This document shows, in pieces, positions 1-7,408 of a stretch of DNA of 11,324 nt. Each line of letters begins with the position of its first letter. The stretch's first letter is position 1. The position numbers and the translations under genes are program-made. Where the stretch lies: contig NZ_CAMPJD010000075.1 in the NCBI RefSeq assembly GCF_946886695.1, positions 1-11,324 of the forward strand, given 5' to 3'. A model generated the notes under the pieces. The model was not told where the DNA came from. It saw only the letters and a list, made by a program, of their open reading frames with translations, and made no database searches. Origin of the DNA: an uncultured Pseudoxanthomonas sp. (lineage in GTDB: Bacteria; Pseudomonadota; Gammaproteobacteria; Xanthomonadales; Xanthomonadaceae).

Positions 1-878
<878 letters not shown>

Positions 879-882
879 GCAC

Positions 883-911
883 GTAGGGTGGGCCCAGGCC
901 CACCTTCGCGG
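883..911 (+). repeat. GTAG-type REP-like hairpin, copy 1, in the atpD-atpC spacer
   Basis: Four bases after the atpD stop codon, GTAG is followed by a perfect 8-bp stem (887-894 with 897-904) closed over a CA loop, then TT and CGCGG. A second copy with the same layout lies at 3337-3366. GTAG-headed short palindromes are a known REP class in Xanthomonadaceae, for example those of Stenotrophomonas; membership here is inferred. The stem is followed by only two T residues, so it is unlikely to terminate transcription into atpC. It could protect the 3' end of upstream mRNA or set the atpD:atpC expression ratio. Confidence 0.7.
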
Positions 912-919
912 CAACCGGT

Positions 920-937
920 GGCGGGCCTCGGTCCGCC
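920..937 (+). repeat. Second hairpin in the atpD-atpC spacer
   Basis: An 8-bp stem with one G-T wobble (920-927 with 930-937, loop TC) follows copy 1 of the GTAG repeat at a distance of 15 bases. It resembles the partner arm of a REP doublet but has no clear CTAC end. Together the two hairpins fill most of the 80-nt spacer before atpC. Confidence 0.5.
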
Positions 938-958
938 CCAAACGGCAAAGAGAGTTCC

Positions 959-1381
959 ATGAGCACCATCCGTTGCGACATCGTCAGCGCCGAGCAGGAG
1001 ATCTTCCACGGTGAAGCCACCCTGGTCGTCGCCACTGGCGAACTGGGCGAACTTGGCATCGCGCCGAAGCATGCGCCGCTGATCACCCGCCTGAAGCCGG
1101 GCAAGGTGGTGGTGACGCTGCCAAGCGGCGAGCATCTGGACTTCGCCATCTCCGGCGGCATCCTCGAGGTGCAGCCGCAGGTCGTCACTGTGCTGGCGGA
1201 CACCGCCGTGCGCGCGACCGACATCGACGAAGCGCAGGTCCGCAAGGCCAAGGAAGAAGCGGAACGCGTGCTGTCCCACAAGGACCCGAAGATGAGCGTG
1301 GAAGAAGCCCAGGCCCAGCTGGCCATGAGCATCGCCCAGCTCAGCGCGCTGGAGCGCCTGCGCAAGAACCTCAAGCACTGA
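959..1381 (+). CDS. atpC: ATP synthase F1 subunit epsilon
   Basis: Epsilon is the central-stalk subunit that, with gamma, couples proton flow to catalysis and inhibits ATP hydrolysis. The product has 140 residues, close to the usual 130-140. The N-terminal beta-sandwich (about 1-85) begins [16 protein letters not shown] and contains the conserved [17 protein letters not shown] and the SGGILEV strand. The C-terminal alpha-helical hairpin (about 88-138) is rich in Ala, Glu and Lys and ends ERLRKNLKH. The ATG at 959 is chosen because the beta-sandwich starts immediately and purine-rich AAAGAGAG lies just upstream (947-954), a modest ribosome-binding site. It follows atpD in the normal order and is the last gene of the ATP synthase operon, ending before a strong hairpin terminator. 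Identification is secure. Confidence 0.97.
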   Translation: MSTIRCDIVSAEQEIFHGEATLVVATGELGELGIAPKHAPLITRLKPGKVVVTLPSGEHLDFAISGGILEVQPQVVTVLADTAVRATDIDEAQVRKAKEEAERVLSHKDPKMSVEEAQAQLAMSIAQLSALERLRKNLKH

Positions 1382-1405
1382 GGTCCATCGCCATCGCGTC
1401 ATGGG

Positions 1406-1435
1406 AACGCCGGCCTTGCGCCGGCGTTTCCGTTT
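1406..1435 (+). terminator. Intrinsic terminator of the atp operon, possibly bidirectional
   Basis: A perfect 9-bp GC-rich stem (1406-1414 with 1420-1428, loop CTTGC) lies 24 nt after the atpC stop. It is followed by TTTCCGTTT, an interrupted T-rich tract. The minus-strand GtrA gene stops 7 nt beyond, so the hairpin sits between two convergent genes and could serve both. Confidence 0.75.
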
Positions 1436-1441
1436 CCGGAC

Positions 1442-1846
1442 CTAGCGGTAGACGATGTGCCGCCACAGGAAGAACGCGACCACCGCCAGCACGCCCTCCA
1501 CCAGTGGCTTGGCCAGCCAGGCGTGCGCCAGTCCCAGTGACGACGCCACCCACGTGACCGTCAGTGTGCTGATTGCCGTCAGCGGCACCCACACCAGCAG
1601 GAACTTGGTGAAGCGCCACCAGCCCAGCCGCGCGGCACCGGCCTGCGCAAACGTCACCCGGCCATTCAACCAGAAGCCCAGCAGCGCGCCGCACGCGCGT
1701 CCGGCCAAGTTGCCGGGTGCGGCGGGTACGCCGAGGGCGGTGAGCACGACGAAGACCAGCCAGTCCAGCAGCAACTGCGCCACGCCGACGGCGATGAAGC
1801 TGCCACCTTGCCTGAACATCGCATGTTGGGTGAGGCGCCGAAGCAT
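1442..1846 (-). CDS. GtrA family membrane protein
   Basis: This 134-residue protein is almost entirely hydrophobic, with four predicted membrane segments at about 16-39, 43-62, 80-104 and 108-127. The layout matches the GtrA-like family: FIAVGVAQLLLDWLVFVVL, then a small-residue helix ending WLNGRVTF, then RFTKFLLVWVPLT, and a last helix ending FLWRHIVYR. The family includes proteins thought to flip undecaprenyl-phosphate-linked sugars across the inner membrane for O-antigen or cell-wall decoration; the role here is inferred. The start at 1846 gives a basic N-terminus. A start at residue 10 (MFRQGG) is also possible because no strong Shine-Dalgarno precedes either. It stands alone on its strand, converging on atpC and diverging from glmU, with no sugar-transfer partner nearby, so its substrate is unknown. 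Confidence 0.88.
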   Translation of the reverse strand: MLRRLTQHAMFRQGGSFIAVGVAQLLLDWLVFVVLTALGVPAAPGNLAGRACGALLGFWLNGRVTFAQAGAARLGWWRFTKFLLVWVPLTAISTLTVTWVASSLGLAHAWLAKPLVEGVLAVVAFFLWRHIVYR

Positions 1847-1967
1847 CGCCGTATGTTACCCGCCGTCGTGGCGGCGGATGGCACGTGCGGGGTGCGGACT
1901 GCGTTGACGGGGTAATTGCTACCATATCGCGCTGAACGCGCTTGTCCACGCCAAAGGAATTGCACGC
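1847..1967. promoter_or_regulatory. Divergent gtrA-like/glmU intergenic region with candidate glmU promoter and ribosome-binding site
   Basis: This 121-nt gap must carry promoters for both divergent genes. On the plus strand TTGACG (1904-1909) is a good -35 candidate. The best -10 in reach is TATCGC (1925-1930), with a short 15-nt spacer, so the promoter assignment is tentative. AAGGAA (1954-1959) lies 8 nt before the glmU ATG and is a clear Shine-Dalgarno. A small hairpin, CCGCC-GTCGT-GGCGG (1860-1874), falls in the leader of the GtrA gene. No convincing promoter was found for the minus strand. Confidence 0.45.
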
Positions 1968-3335
1968 ATGAATCCACTCCACGTCGTCATCCTCGCCGCC
2001 GGTGAAGGCAAGCGCATGAAGTCCGCGCTGCCCAAGGTGCTGCAGCCGATCGCGGGACAGCCGATGCTTGCGCATGTGATCGACGCGGCACGCGCGCTGT
2101 CGCCGGCCGGGGTGCACGTGGTCCATGGCCACGGCGGCGACCAGGTGCAGGCGGCCTTCGCCGATCAGTCCGATCTGCACTGGGCACACCAGGCGCAGCA
2201 GCTCGGTACGGGCCATGCGGTGGCGCAGGCCATGCCGGACGTGCCGGACGGCGCGCGCGTGCTGGTGCTGTATGGCGACGTGCCGCTGACACGCAGCGAG
2301 ACGCTGCAACGCCTGCTGGACGCGCCAGGCCGCCTTGCCGTGCTGGTCGCCGAGCCGGTCGATCCCACTGGCTACGGCCGCATCGTGCGCGACCAGGAAG
2401 GGCGCGTGGCCGCGATCGTCGAACACAAGGACGCCGACGACGAACAGCGCCGCATCCGCACCATCAATACCGGCATCATCGCCGCCGATGGCAGCGCGCT
2501 GAAGGGCTGGCTGGCACGACTGTCGAACGAGAACGTCCAAGGCGAGTACTACCTGACCGACGTGTTCGCGATGGCGGCCGAGGAATTCACGCCGGCGGAA
2601 ATGGTCCTTGTCGGCGAGCCCATCGAGGCCGAGGGTGCCAACGATCCCTGGCAGCTGTCACAGCTCGAGCGCGCCTATCAGCTGCGCGCCGCGCGCGCGC
2701 TGTGCGTGCAGGGTGCGCGTCTGGTCGACCCGGGTCGCTTCGACCAGCGCGGCACGGTGTCGGTCGGGCGCGACGTGCAGATCGACGTGGACGTGATCCT
2801 GGAAGGCACGGTGGAGCTGGGCGATGGCGTCGTCATCGGCCCCTTCACGCGCCTGAAGGACGTGAAGCTCGGCGCCGGCACCCAGGTGCGTGCGCATTGC
2901 GACCTGGAAGGCGTGGTCAGCGAAGGCGCCGCGCTGATCGGGCCGTATGCACGCCTGCGTCCCGGTACGCAGCTGGCCGACGGTGTGCATGTCGGCAATT
3001 TCGTCGAGACCAAGAACGCGCGCATCGGCGTAGGTAGCAAGGCCAACCATCTGACCTACCTGGGCGATGCCGTGATCGGCACCGGCACCAACATCGGCGC
3101 CGGCACCATCACCTGCAACTACGATGGAGTGAACAAGTCGACGACGACGATCGGCGACCGCGTATTCGTCGGTTCCAACACGTCGCTGGTCGCGCCGGTG
3201 GCGCTGGCCGATGGTGCGACTATCGGTGCGGGTTCGGTGATCTCCAAGAACGCGCCTGCGGAACAGCTGACCGTGGCTCGTGCGCGGCAGGTGACCATTG
3301 AAGGCTGGCAGCGGCCGGTGAAGAAGCCGAAGTAG
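1968..3335 (+). CDS. glmU: Bifunctional N-acetylglucosamine-1-phosphate uridyltransferase / glucosamine-1-phosphate acetyltransferase
   Basis: GlmU makes UDP-GlcNAc, the cytoplasmic precursor of peptidoglycan and lipopolysaccharide. It acetylates glucosamine-1-phosphate with acetyl-CoA and then transfers UMP from UTP. The 455 residues match the family (E. coli 456). The N-terminal uridyltransferase domain (about 1-228) shows the nucleotide loop [11 protein letters not shown] (9-19) with K23 in LPK, QLGTG (78-82), YGDVPL with metal-binding D104, and NTGI at 167. The C-terminal left-handed beta-helix (about 250-455) has many hexapeptide turns, with [19 protein letters not shown] and [11 protein letters not shown]361 is the counterpart of the E. 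coli catalytic base His363. AAGGAA 8 nt upstream supports the ATG. glmU next to the atp operon is common in proteobacteria, although here a GtrA gene separates them. Nothing essential is missing. Confidence 0.98.
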   Translation: MNPLHVVILAAGEGKRMKSALPKVLQPIAGQPMLAHVIDAARALSPAGVHVVHGHGGDQVQAAFADQSDLHWAHQAQQLGTGHAVAQAMPDVPDGARVLVLYGDVPLTRSETLQRLLDAPGRLAVLVAEPVDPTGYGRIVRDQEGRVAAIVEHKDADDEQRRIRTINTGIIAADGSALKGWLARLSNENVQGEYYLTDVFAMAAEEFTPAEMVLVGEPIEAEGANDPWQLSQLERAYQLRAARALCVQGARLVDPGRFDQRGTVSVGRDVQIDVDVILEGTVELGDGVVIGPFTRLKDVKLGAGTQVRAHCDLEGVVSEGAALIGPYARLRPGTQLADGVHVGNFVETKNARIGVGSKANHLTYLGDAVIGTGTNIGAGTITCNYDGVNKSTTTIGDRVFVGSNTSLVAPVALADGATIGAGSVISKNAPAEQLTVARARQVTIEGWQRPVKKPK

Positions 3336-3336
3336 C

Positions 3337-3366
3337 GTAGGGCGGGCTCAAGCCCGCCTTTTGCGG
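3337..3366 (+). terminator. GTAG-type REP-like hairpin, copy 2, doubling as the glmU terminator
   Basis: Two bases after the last base of the glmU stop codon, GTAG is followed by a perfect 8-bp stem (3341-3348 with 3351-3358) over a CA loop, then TTTT and GCGG. It has the same architecture as the hairpin after atpD, with two stem pairs changed on both sides (T-A to C-G and C-G to T-A). The stem plus four T residues fits a rho-independent terminator on the plus strand. On the minus strand no T-tract follows, so it should not serve the converging operon equally well. Confidence 0.75.
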
Positions 3367-3409
3367 AAGTACATTGAGCGGGATCGCGGCGGCCCGCCCT
3401 CGCCCCTTG

Positions 3410-3430
3410 CCCCCTCCCGGAGGGAGAGGG
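3410..3430. repeat. GC-rich palindromic intergenic element
   Basis: A perfect 9-bp stem of C-rich and G-rich arms (3410-3418 with 3422-3430, loop GGA) lies within a wider C-rich tract (about 3391-3432). It sits in the 164-nt gap between the converging glmU and histidine kinase genes. The pattern resembles dispersed CCCTCTCCC-type intergenic palindromes common in high-GC proteobacteria. It may help end the leftward operon, although no T-tract follows on that strand. A weaker 5-bp inverted repeat (3476-3480 with 3491-3495) lies directly beyond the kinase stop. Nothing else is seen in this gap. Confidence 0.55.
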
Positions 3431-3499
3431 GGAGTCGATGCCATGCGGGTTCGGCTTCGGATGCAGGTGGAGGGCTCCGAAGTCCCCTCCTCGGAAAGA

Positions 3500-4828
3500 T
3501 CAATTTTCGGGCAACTGGATCGCCACGCACAGGCCGCCCCCATCGCGGTTGTGCAGCGAGAGCCGTCCGCCATGCGCCTCGACGATCTCGCGCGTCAGCG
3601 CCAGGCCCAGGCCAGTGCCATTGCGCTTGGTGGAATAGAACGGCACCAGGGCGTTCTGCAGCACCGCGTCGTTCATGCCGCTGCCGCGGTCCATCACCTC
3701 GATGCGCAGCCAGCCGGGCAGGCGGGCCAGCCGCACTGACACGCCGTCGGCAGACGTGCCGGATTCGTGTGCGTTTTTCAGCAGGTTGAGCAGCGCCTGT
3801 TCGAGCTGCGCCACGTCGATGCGGCCATCGATCTCGGCCTCCGGCATCGTGAGCTCGAAAGCGATCTGCCGTTGCAGCCCTTCGAAGAACGCGCGCCAAT
3901 GCACCGTCTGCAGCTGCGGCGATGGCAGCTTGGCGAAGCGGGCATAGCCGCGGATGAAGCCCTCCAGGTGGCGCGCACGTTCCTCGATGGTGCCGAAGAC
4001 TTCTTCCAGGCGGTCGTGGCGACCGCGACGCACGAGCTCCGCACCCGAGTGCGCGAGCGAAGCCACGGGCGCGAGCGAGTTGTTGAGTTCATGGCTGATC
4101 ACGCGGATGACCTTCTTCCACGTCATCACCTCCTGTCGCCGAAGTTCGCTGGTCAGCAGGCGCAGCAGCAGCAGTTCATGCGGGCGCCCGTTGAGGCGGA
4201 AGTTCCGGCGCGCCAGGTGATAGACCTGCTCCTCGCCATCCTCTTCCTCACTGCCGATGGCGAACAGACTGTCGCCACCCCGTGCGAGGGCTTCGCGCAT
4301 CTCGACCGGTGCGGACGCGATCAGCGCGTCGTAGTCCTGGCCTTCGAGTTTCCAGCCGCTGTGCAGCAGCTTGCGCGCGGCCACGTTGGCGAAGATCACC
4401 CGCCGGATGCCATCGCCGCCGGGTGCGATCAACAGCATGGCCACCGGCGTGTTCTGCACCATGGTGTCGAGCAGCAGTTCGCGCTGGACCAGGCTCAGGC
4501 GCTGTTCGCGCAATACCTCGCCCAGCGCGGCATGCGACTGCACCAGTTCGGCGAGCTCGTCGTTCCCGCGCCAGTGGATGCCGAAGTTGTATTCGCCATC
4601 GCGATAGCTGTTGACGCTGCCGGCCAGTGCGCGGAACAGCGAGTACGTGCTGCGCAGCCCGCGATGGATCGCCCACATCGCCAGCGGCAGCACCACGATG
4701 GCCGAGACCAGCACCGCGATGATGTCGTCGCCGAACCAGTGCGACAGCGCGACCGGCAGCACCAGCGCCAGCGCCAGCAACGGCAACAGCCAGGACAGTA
4801 CGCGGCCGGCGAGCGAGCGGCGGATCAT
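3500..4828 (-). CDS. Membrane sensor histidine kinase of a sigma-54 two-component system (NtrY-like)
   Basis: This 442-residue kinase should autophosphorylate on histidine in response to an envelope or membrane signal and pass the phosphate to the regulator encoded just upstream. Two membrane helices (about 9-29 and 36-54) are joined by a very short loop, so there is almost no periplasmic sensor domain. A HAMP-like stretch (55-115) and a PAS-like domain (about 120-225) follow. The dimerisation helix has the H box VISHELNNSLAP with His246. The ATPase part shows the N box LLKNAHES (N352), G1 DRGSG (380-384), and FYSTKRNGTGLGL with G2 at 404-408. All catalytic boxes are intact. Its ATG overlaps the regulator's TGA by 4 nt (ATGA), implying translational coupling. 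The short loop suggests sensing within the membrane, by a partner protein such as the transporter, or by the cytoplasmic PAS domain; this is inference. Confidence 0.93.
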   Translation of the reverse strand: MIRRSLAGRVLSWLLPLLALALVLPVALSHWFGDDIIAVLVSAIVVLPLAMWAIHRGLRSTYSLFRALAGSVNSYRDGEYNFGIHWRGNDELAELVQSHAALGEVLREQRLSLVQRELLLDTMVQNTPVAMLLIAPGGDGIRRVIFANVAARKLLHSGWKLEGQDYDALIASAPVEMREALARGGDSLFAIGSEEEDGEEQVYHLARRNFRLNGRPHELLLLRLLTSELRRQEVMTWKKVIRVISHELNNSLAPVASLAHSGAELVRRGRHDRLEEVFGTIEERARHLEGFIRGYARFAKLPSPQLQTVHWRAFFEGLQRQIAFELTMPEAEIDGRIDVAQLEQALLNLLKNAHESGTSADGVSVRLARLPGWLRIEVMDRGSGMNDAVLQNALVPFYSTKRNGTGLGLALTREIVEAHGGRLSLHNRDGGGLCVAIQLPEN

Positions 4829-6162
4829 GGCGTCTTGATGCCGAAGCGTTCCATGCGCCGGTACAGCGCCTGCCGGCTCATGCCGAGATCGGCGGCGGCC
4901 TGGGCGATGATGCCCCCCGCACGTGCGAGCGCGGTTTCGATGTCGGCCCGCTCCGGTTCCGCCACGACCGTGTTGCGCACCGGTGCGGGCCGGGGCAGGT
5001 TGAGGTCGGCGGCCTCGATGCGGTCACCCACTGCCAACAGTCCGGCGCGCTGGATGACGTTGCGCAGTTCACGCACGTTGCCGGGCCATGCGTGCCGGAG
5101 CAGTGCAGCACGTGCGCTTTCACCCAGCGGCTTGTCGGCGGGACGGAAGCGCTCGGCCAGCGGCAGGATGTCGCCGGGACGTTCGGCCAGGGGTGGCAGC
5201 GCGAGTTCGATCGCGTTGAGGCGGTAAAACAGATCTTCGCGAAAGGAACCCTCGCGGATCATCGTCGGCAGGTCGGCGTTGGTGGCGCTGATCACGCGCA
5301 CCGTGACCTGGCGTTCGCGATTGGAGCCGAGGCGCTCGAAGCGCCCGGTCTCCAGCACGCGCAGCAGCTTCATCTGGCCCGTCAGCGGCAGGTTCCCGAT
5401 CTCATCGAGGAACAGCGTGCCGCCGTCGGCCGCCTCGAACTTGCCCTCGCGGGCCTTGTTGGCACCTGTGTAGGCGCCGGCATCGGCACCGAACAATTCG
5501 GCTTCGATCAGTTCGGAGGGCAAGGCGCCGCAGTTGAGCGTCACGAAGGCGCCCGACTTCACGCTGGAGTTGGCCTGGATGATCTCGGCGATCTTCTCCT
5601 TGCCCGCGCCATTCGGGCCGGTGATCAGCACCGGCAAGTCCGAACGCGCCACTTGGCAGGCGAGTGCGACGACGCGTTCGCTCGCAGGATCCTCGAACAC
5701 GAGGTTGCGCAGGTCGTACTTGCTCGACAACTGGTCGCGGCTACGGCGTTCGCGGCTGCGGCGGCGATCGAGCTCATTGCGCGTTTCAGCGAGTTCCAGC
5801 AGCGTGTTGACGGTGGCCAGCAGCTTGCGGTCGTCCCAGGGTTTGGCCAGGTAGTCCGTTGCGCCGGCCTTGACCAGGTTCACCGCCGCTTCCAAATGCG
5901 TCCACGCCGTCAGCAGGATCACGGGCAGGTCGGGCCATTGCGCGCGGATCGCGGTGAACAGCTGCTCGCCTTCCACGCCGGACGTGGTGTCCTCGGTGAA
6001 GTTCATGTCCTGGATGACCAGGTCGACCGCCTGCTCGCGCAGCAGGGTCAGGCCCGCCTCGGGTGATTCGGCATGCAGCGTGTCGATGTCGTGCAGCGAG
6101 AACAGTACGTTCAAGGCCGTGCTGACGGCCAGGTTGTCGTCGATGACGAGGATGGTGGGCAT
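4825..6162 (-). CDS. Sigma-54-dependent response regulator (NtrC family, REC-AAA+-Fis HTH)
   Basis: This 445-residue enhancer-binding activator should, when phosphorylated, oligomerise and use ATP to open promoters held by sigma-54 RNA polymerase. The receiver domain (1-125) has acidic D8/D9, phosphoacceptor D52, T85 and K107. A charged linker (about 125-145) leads to the AAA+ domain (about 150-375), with Walker A GPNGAGKE (182-189), the sigma-54 contact loop GAYTGA (229-234, Tyr in place of the usual Phe), Walker B TLFLDE with D253/E254, and WPGNVREL (359-366). The C-terminal Fis-type helix-turn-helix is [19 protein letters not shown]. The start is 3 nt after the stop of the preceding permease, with only a weak AGG 9 nt ahead, so reinitiation is likely. 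The segment before WPGNVREL looks several residues shorter than in NtrC. It is cognate to the adjoining kinase and is expected to control the transporter operon. Confidence 0.95.
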   Translation of the reverse strand: MPTILVIDDNLAVSTALNVLFSLHDIDTLHAESPEAGLTLLREQAVDLVIQDMNFTEDTTSGVEGEQLFTAIRAQWPDLPVILLTAWTHLEAAVNLVKAGATDYLAKPWDDRKLLATVNTLLELAETRNELDRRRSRERRSRDQLSSKYDLRNLVFEDPASERVVALACQVARSDLPVLITGPNGAGKEKIAEIIQANSSVKSGAFVTLNCGALPSELIEAELFGADAGAYTGANKAREGKFEAADGGTLFLDEIGNLPLTGQMKLLRVLETGRFERLGSNRERQVTVRVISATNADLPTMIREGSFREDLFYRLNAIELALPPLAERPGDILPLAERFRPADKPLGESARAALLRHAWPGNVRELRNVIQRAGLLAVGDRIEAADLNLPRPAPVRNTVVAEPERADIETALARAGGIIAQAAADLGMSRQALYRRMERFGIKTP

Positions 6163-6165
6163 GCG

Positions 6166-7383
6166 CTATAGCCTAACCGAAGGACTGCGGCTGACGAGGT
6201 GCGGCGGGATGCTGAACGCGTGCGACGCTGCCCATGTCGCGATGATCGGAAGCACGATCGCACAAGCGAGCGCCAGCGATGCGGTTTCGACTGGGTGGAC
6301 GGCGAGCGCGCCGCTGGCAAGTCGTGCGGCCACGGGTGAGTACAACAGCAGCCAGCCGAGCGTTGCACCCAAAGCGGTCACCGCCGCAAGTTCCAGGCTC
6401 CACTCCCGTACCAGCTGGTTACGGCGCGCGCCGAACGCCAGGCGCAAGCTGAGTTCCAGCCGGTGCTGTCGTGCCATCCAGTCGGTCGCAAGCAGCAGGG
6501 TCGCGAGCAGGCACAGCGCGCAGAGGCCGGCAGCTGCCCACAGGGCTCGCTGCCGCACGGGATGCAGGGATTCCAGCGATGCGGTGCGGTCTGCGGAGAG
6601 GGATCGCGACGTGCCCAGGATCCCGCGCGGAAAGGAGGCCCTCAATGCCTGCTCGACGCCACTGGCAACGCGGACACGGTTCCCGATCCCGCTGCGGACC
6701 AGCAGGGGCCCCAGCCGTGCGTCGGCCGGCACCGTTGGCAGCAGGATGGAGAAGCCTTCTGGATTCTGTGCGAATCCATTTGTTGCCGCAGGCAGCGCGG
6801 AGACGACGCCTACGACGGTCAGCGGCGCGTCGCCATGGATGTAAAGACGCCGACCGATGACCGGTGTCGTGGGGAACAGGCGCTTGGCCAGGCTCGCGCT
6901 GATGATGGCCGGGGCAACGGTCGCGTGCATCCGGGTCTGGTCGCCGGTATAGGGCGTGAATTCGGTGGGCCTGAAGTCCCGACCCTCGATTACTCGGAGT
7001 CCCAGGGTCCGCAGCATCGCTTCCGATCCGAAGTACGTCGCGACCACCGCGTCGTCGCCGTGCCCATTGTCCGTCCAGGCCCGGGCCGCCCACGACACGT
7101 CGAGCGAGTAGGGCGACTGGTTTCCGACCGCCGCATGGCGCACACCCGGGACGGCCCTGACCCGTCGCAGCAACTCGGCCGATGGAAGCGGAGAGTTGTC
7201 GGCGGTGTCCAGGCGGGGGAAGATCGTGATCTCGTCCTCCGGCAGCAGCGAGGGCAGCGAAGGCATGGTCCGCCACGCGGACCATGCCAAGGTTCCCAGC
7301 ACGATCAGGGCCACGACCTCCGACACCAGCAGGGCGCTCAGCCAGGGATGCCGACCGAGCATCAGCAGACGTGAGCGGACCAT
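6166..7383 (-). CDS. FtsX/MacB-type ABC transporter permease, divergent third copy
   Basis: This 405-residue inner-membrane permease has the MacB layout: one N-terminal helix (about 15-36), a large periplasmic domain (about 37-278), then three helices (about 279-300, 330-348, 366-386). The periplasmic part aligns by eye with the upstream permease: TLGLRVIEGRDF against TLGLRLAEGRDF, then PAIISASLAKRLFP and VVGVVSALPAA. The two are therefore paralogues. The cytoplasmic coupling motif is weaker: LSLRLAFGARRNQL where the neighbours have IGIRRALGAT or IGVRRALGAT. The start MVRSRLLMLG at 7383 is chosen because a further 41-residue Arg/Cys-rich extension would overlap the previous gene and looks non-coding. 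No Shine-Dalgarno precedes it (GCAGACCCGCC before ATG), and a start at residue 8 is possible. The gene lies 25 nt after the preceding permease and 3 nt before the regulator. It may be a third subunit, an alternative partner, or a duplicate losing function. Confidence 0.87.
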   Translation of the reverse strand: MVRSRLLMLGRHPWLSALLVSEVVALIVLGTLAWSAWRTMPSLPSLLPEDEITIFPRLDTADNSPLPSAELLRRVRAVPGVRHAAVGNQSPYSLDVSWAARAWTDNGHGDDAVVATYFGSEAMLRTLGLRVIEGRDFRPTEFTPYTGDQTRMHATVAPAIISASLAKRLFPTTPVIGRRLYIHGDAPLTVVGVVSALPAATNGFAQNPEGFSILLPTVPADARLGPLLVRSGIGNRVRVASGVEQALRASFPRGILGTSRSLSADRTASLESLHPVRQRALWAAAGLCALCLLATLLLATDWMARQHRLELSLRLAFGARRNQLVREWSLELAAVTALGATLGWLLLYSPVAARLASGALAVHPVETASLALACAIVLPIIATWAASHAFSIPPHLVSRSPSVRL

Positions 7384-7408
7384 GGCGGGTCTGCGGGCCC
7401 GTGCTGCC

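Noticed and set aside
1371..2540. A 389-codon minus-strand frame covering the GtrA gene and the 5' part of glmU
   Set aside because: It overlaps the well-supported glmU, and within the GtrA region it uses a different frame from the membrane protein. The composition is that of a shadow frame.
3767..5227. A 486-codon plus-strand frame opposite the kinase and regulator
   Set aside because: The opposite strand encodes complete kinase and AAA+ motifs; this frame shows only low-complexity Gln/Arg/Ala sequence.
6165..6172. The 8-bp palindrome GCTATAGC at the permease-regulator junction as an operator
   Set aside because: It is too short and has no second copy nearby; it is made up of the overlapping end of the permease stop region and is likely chance.
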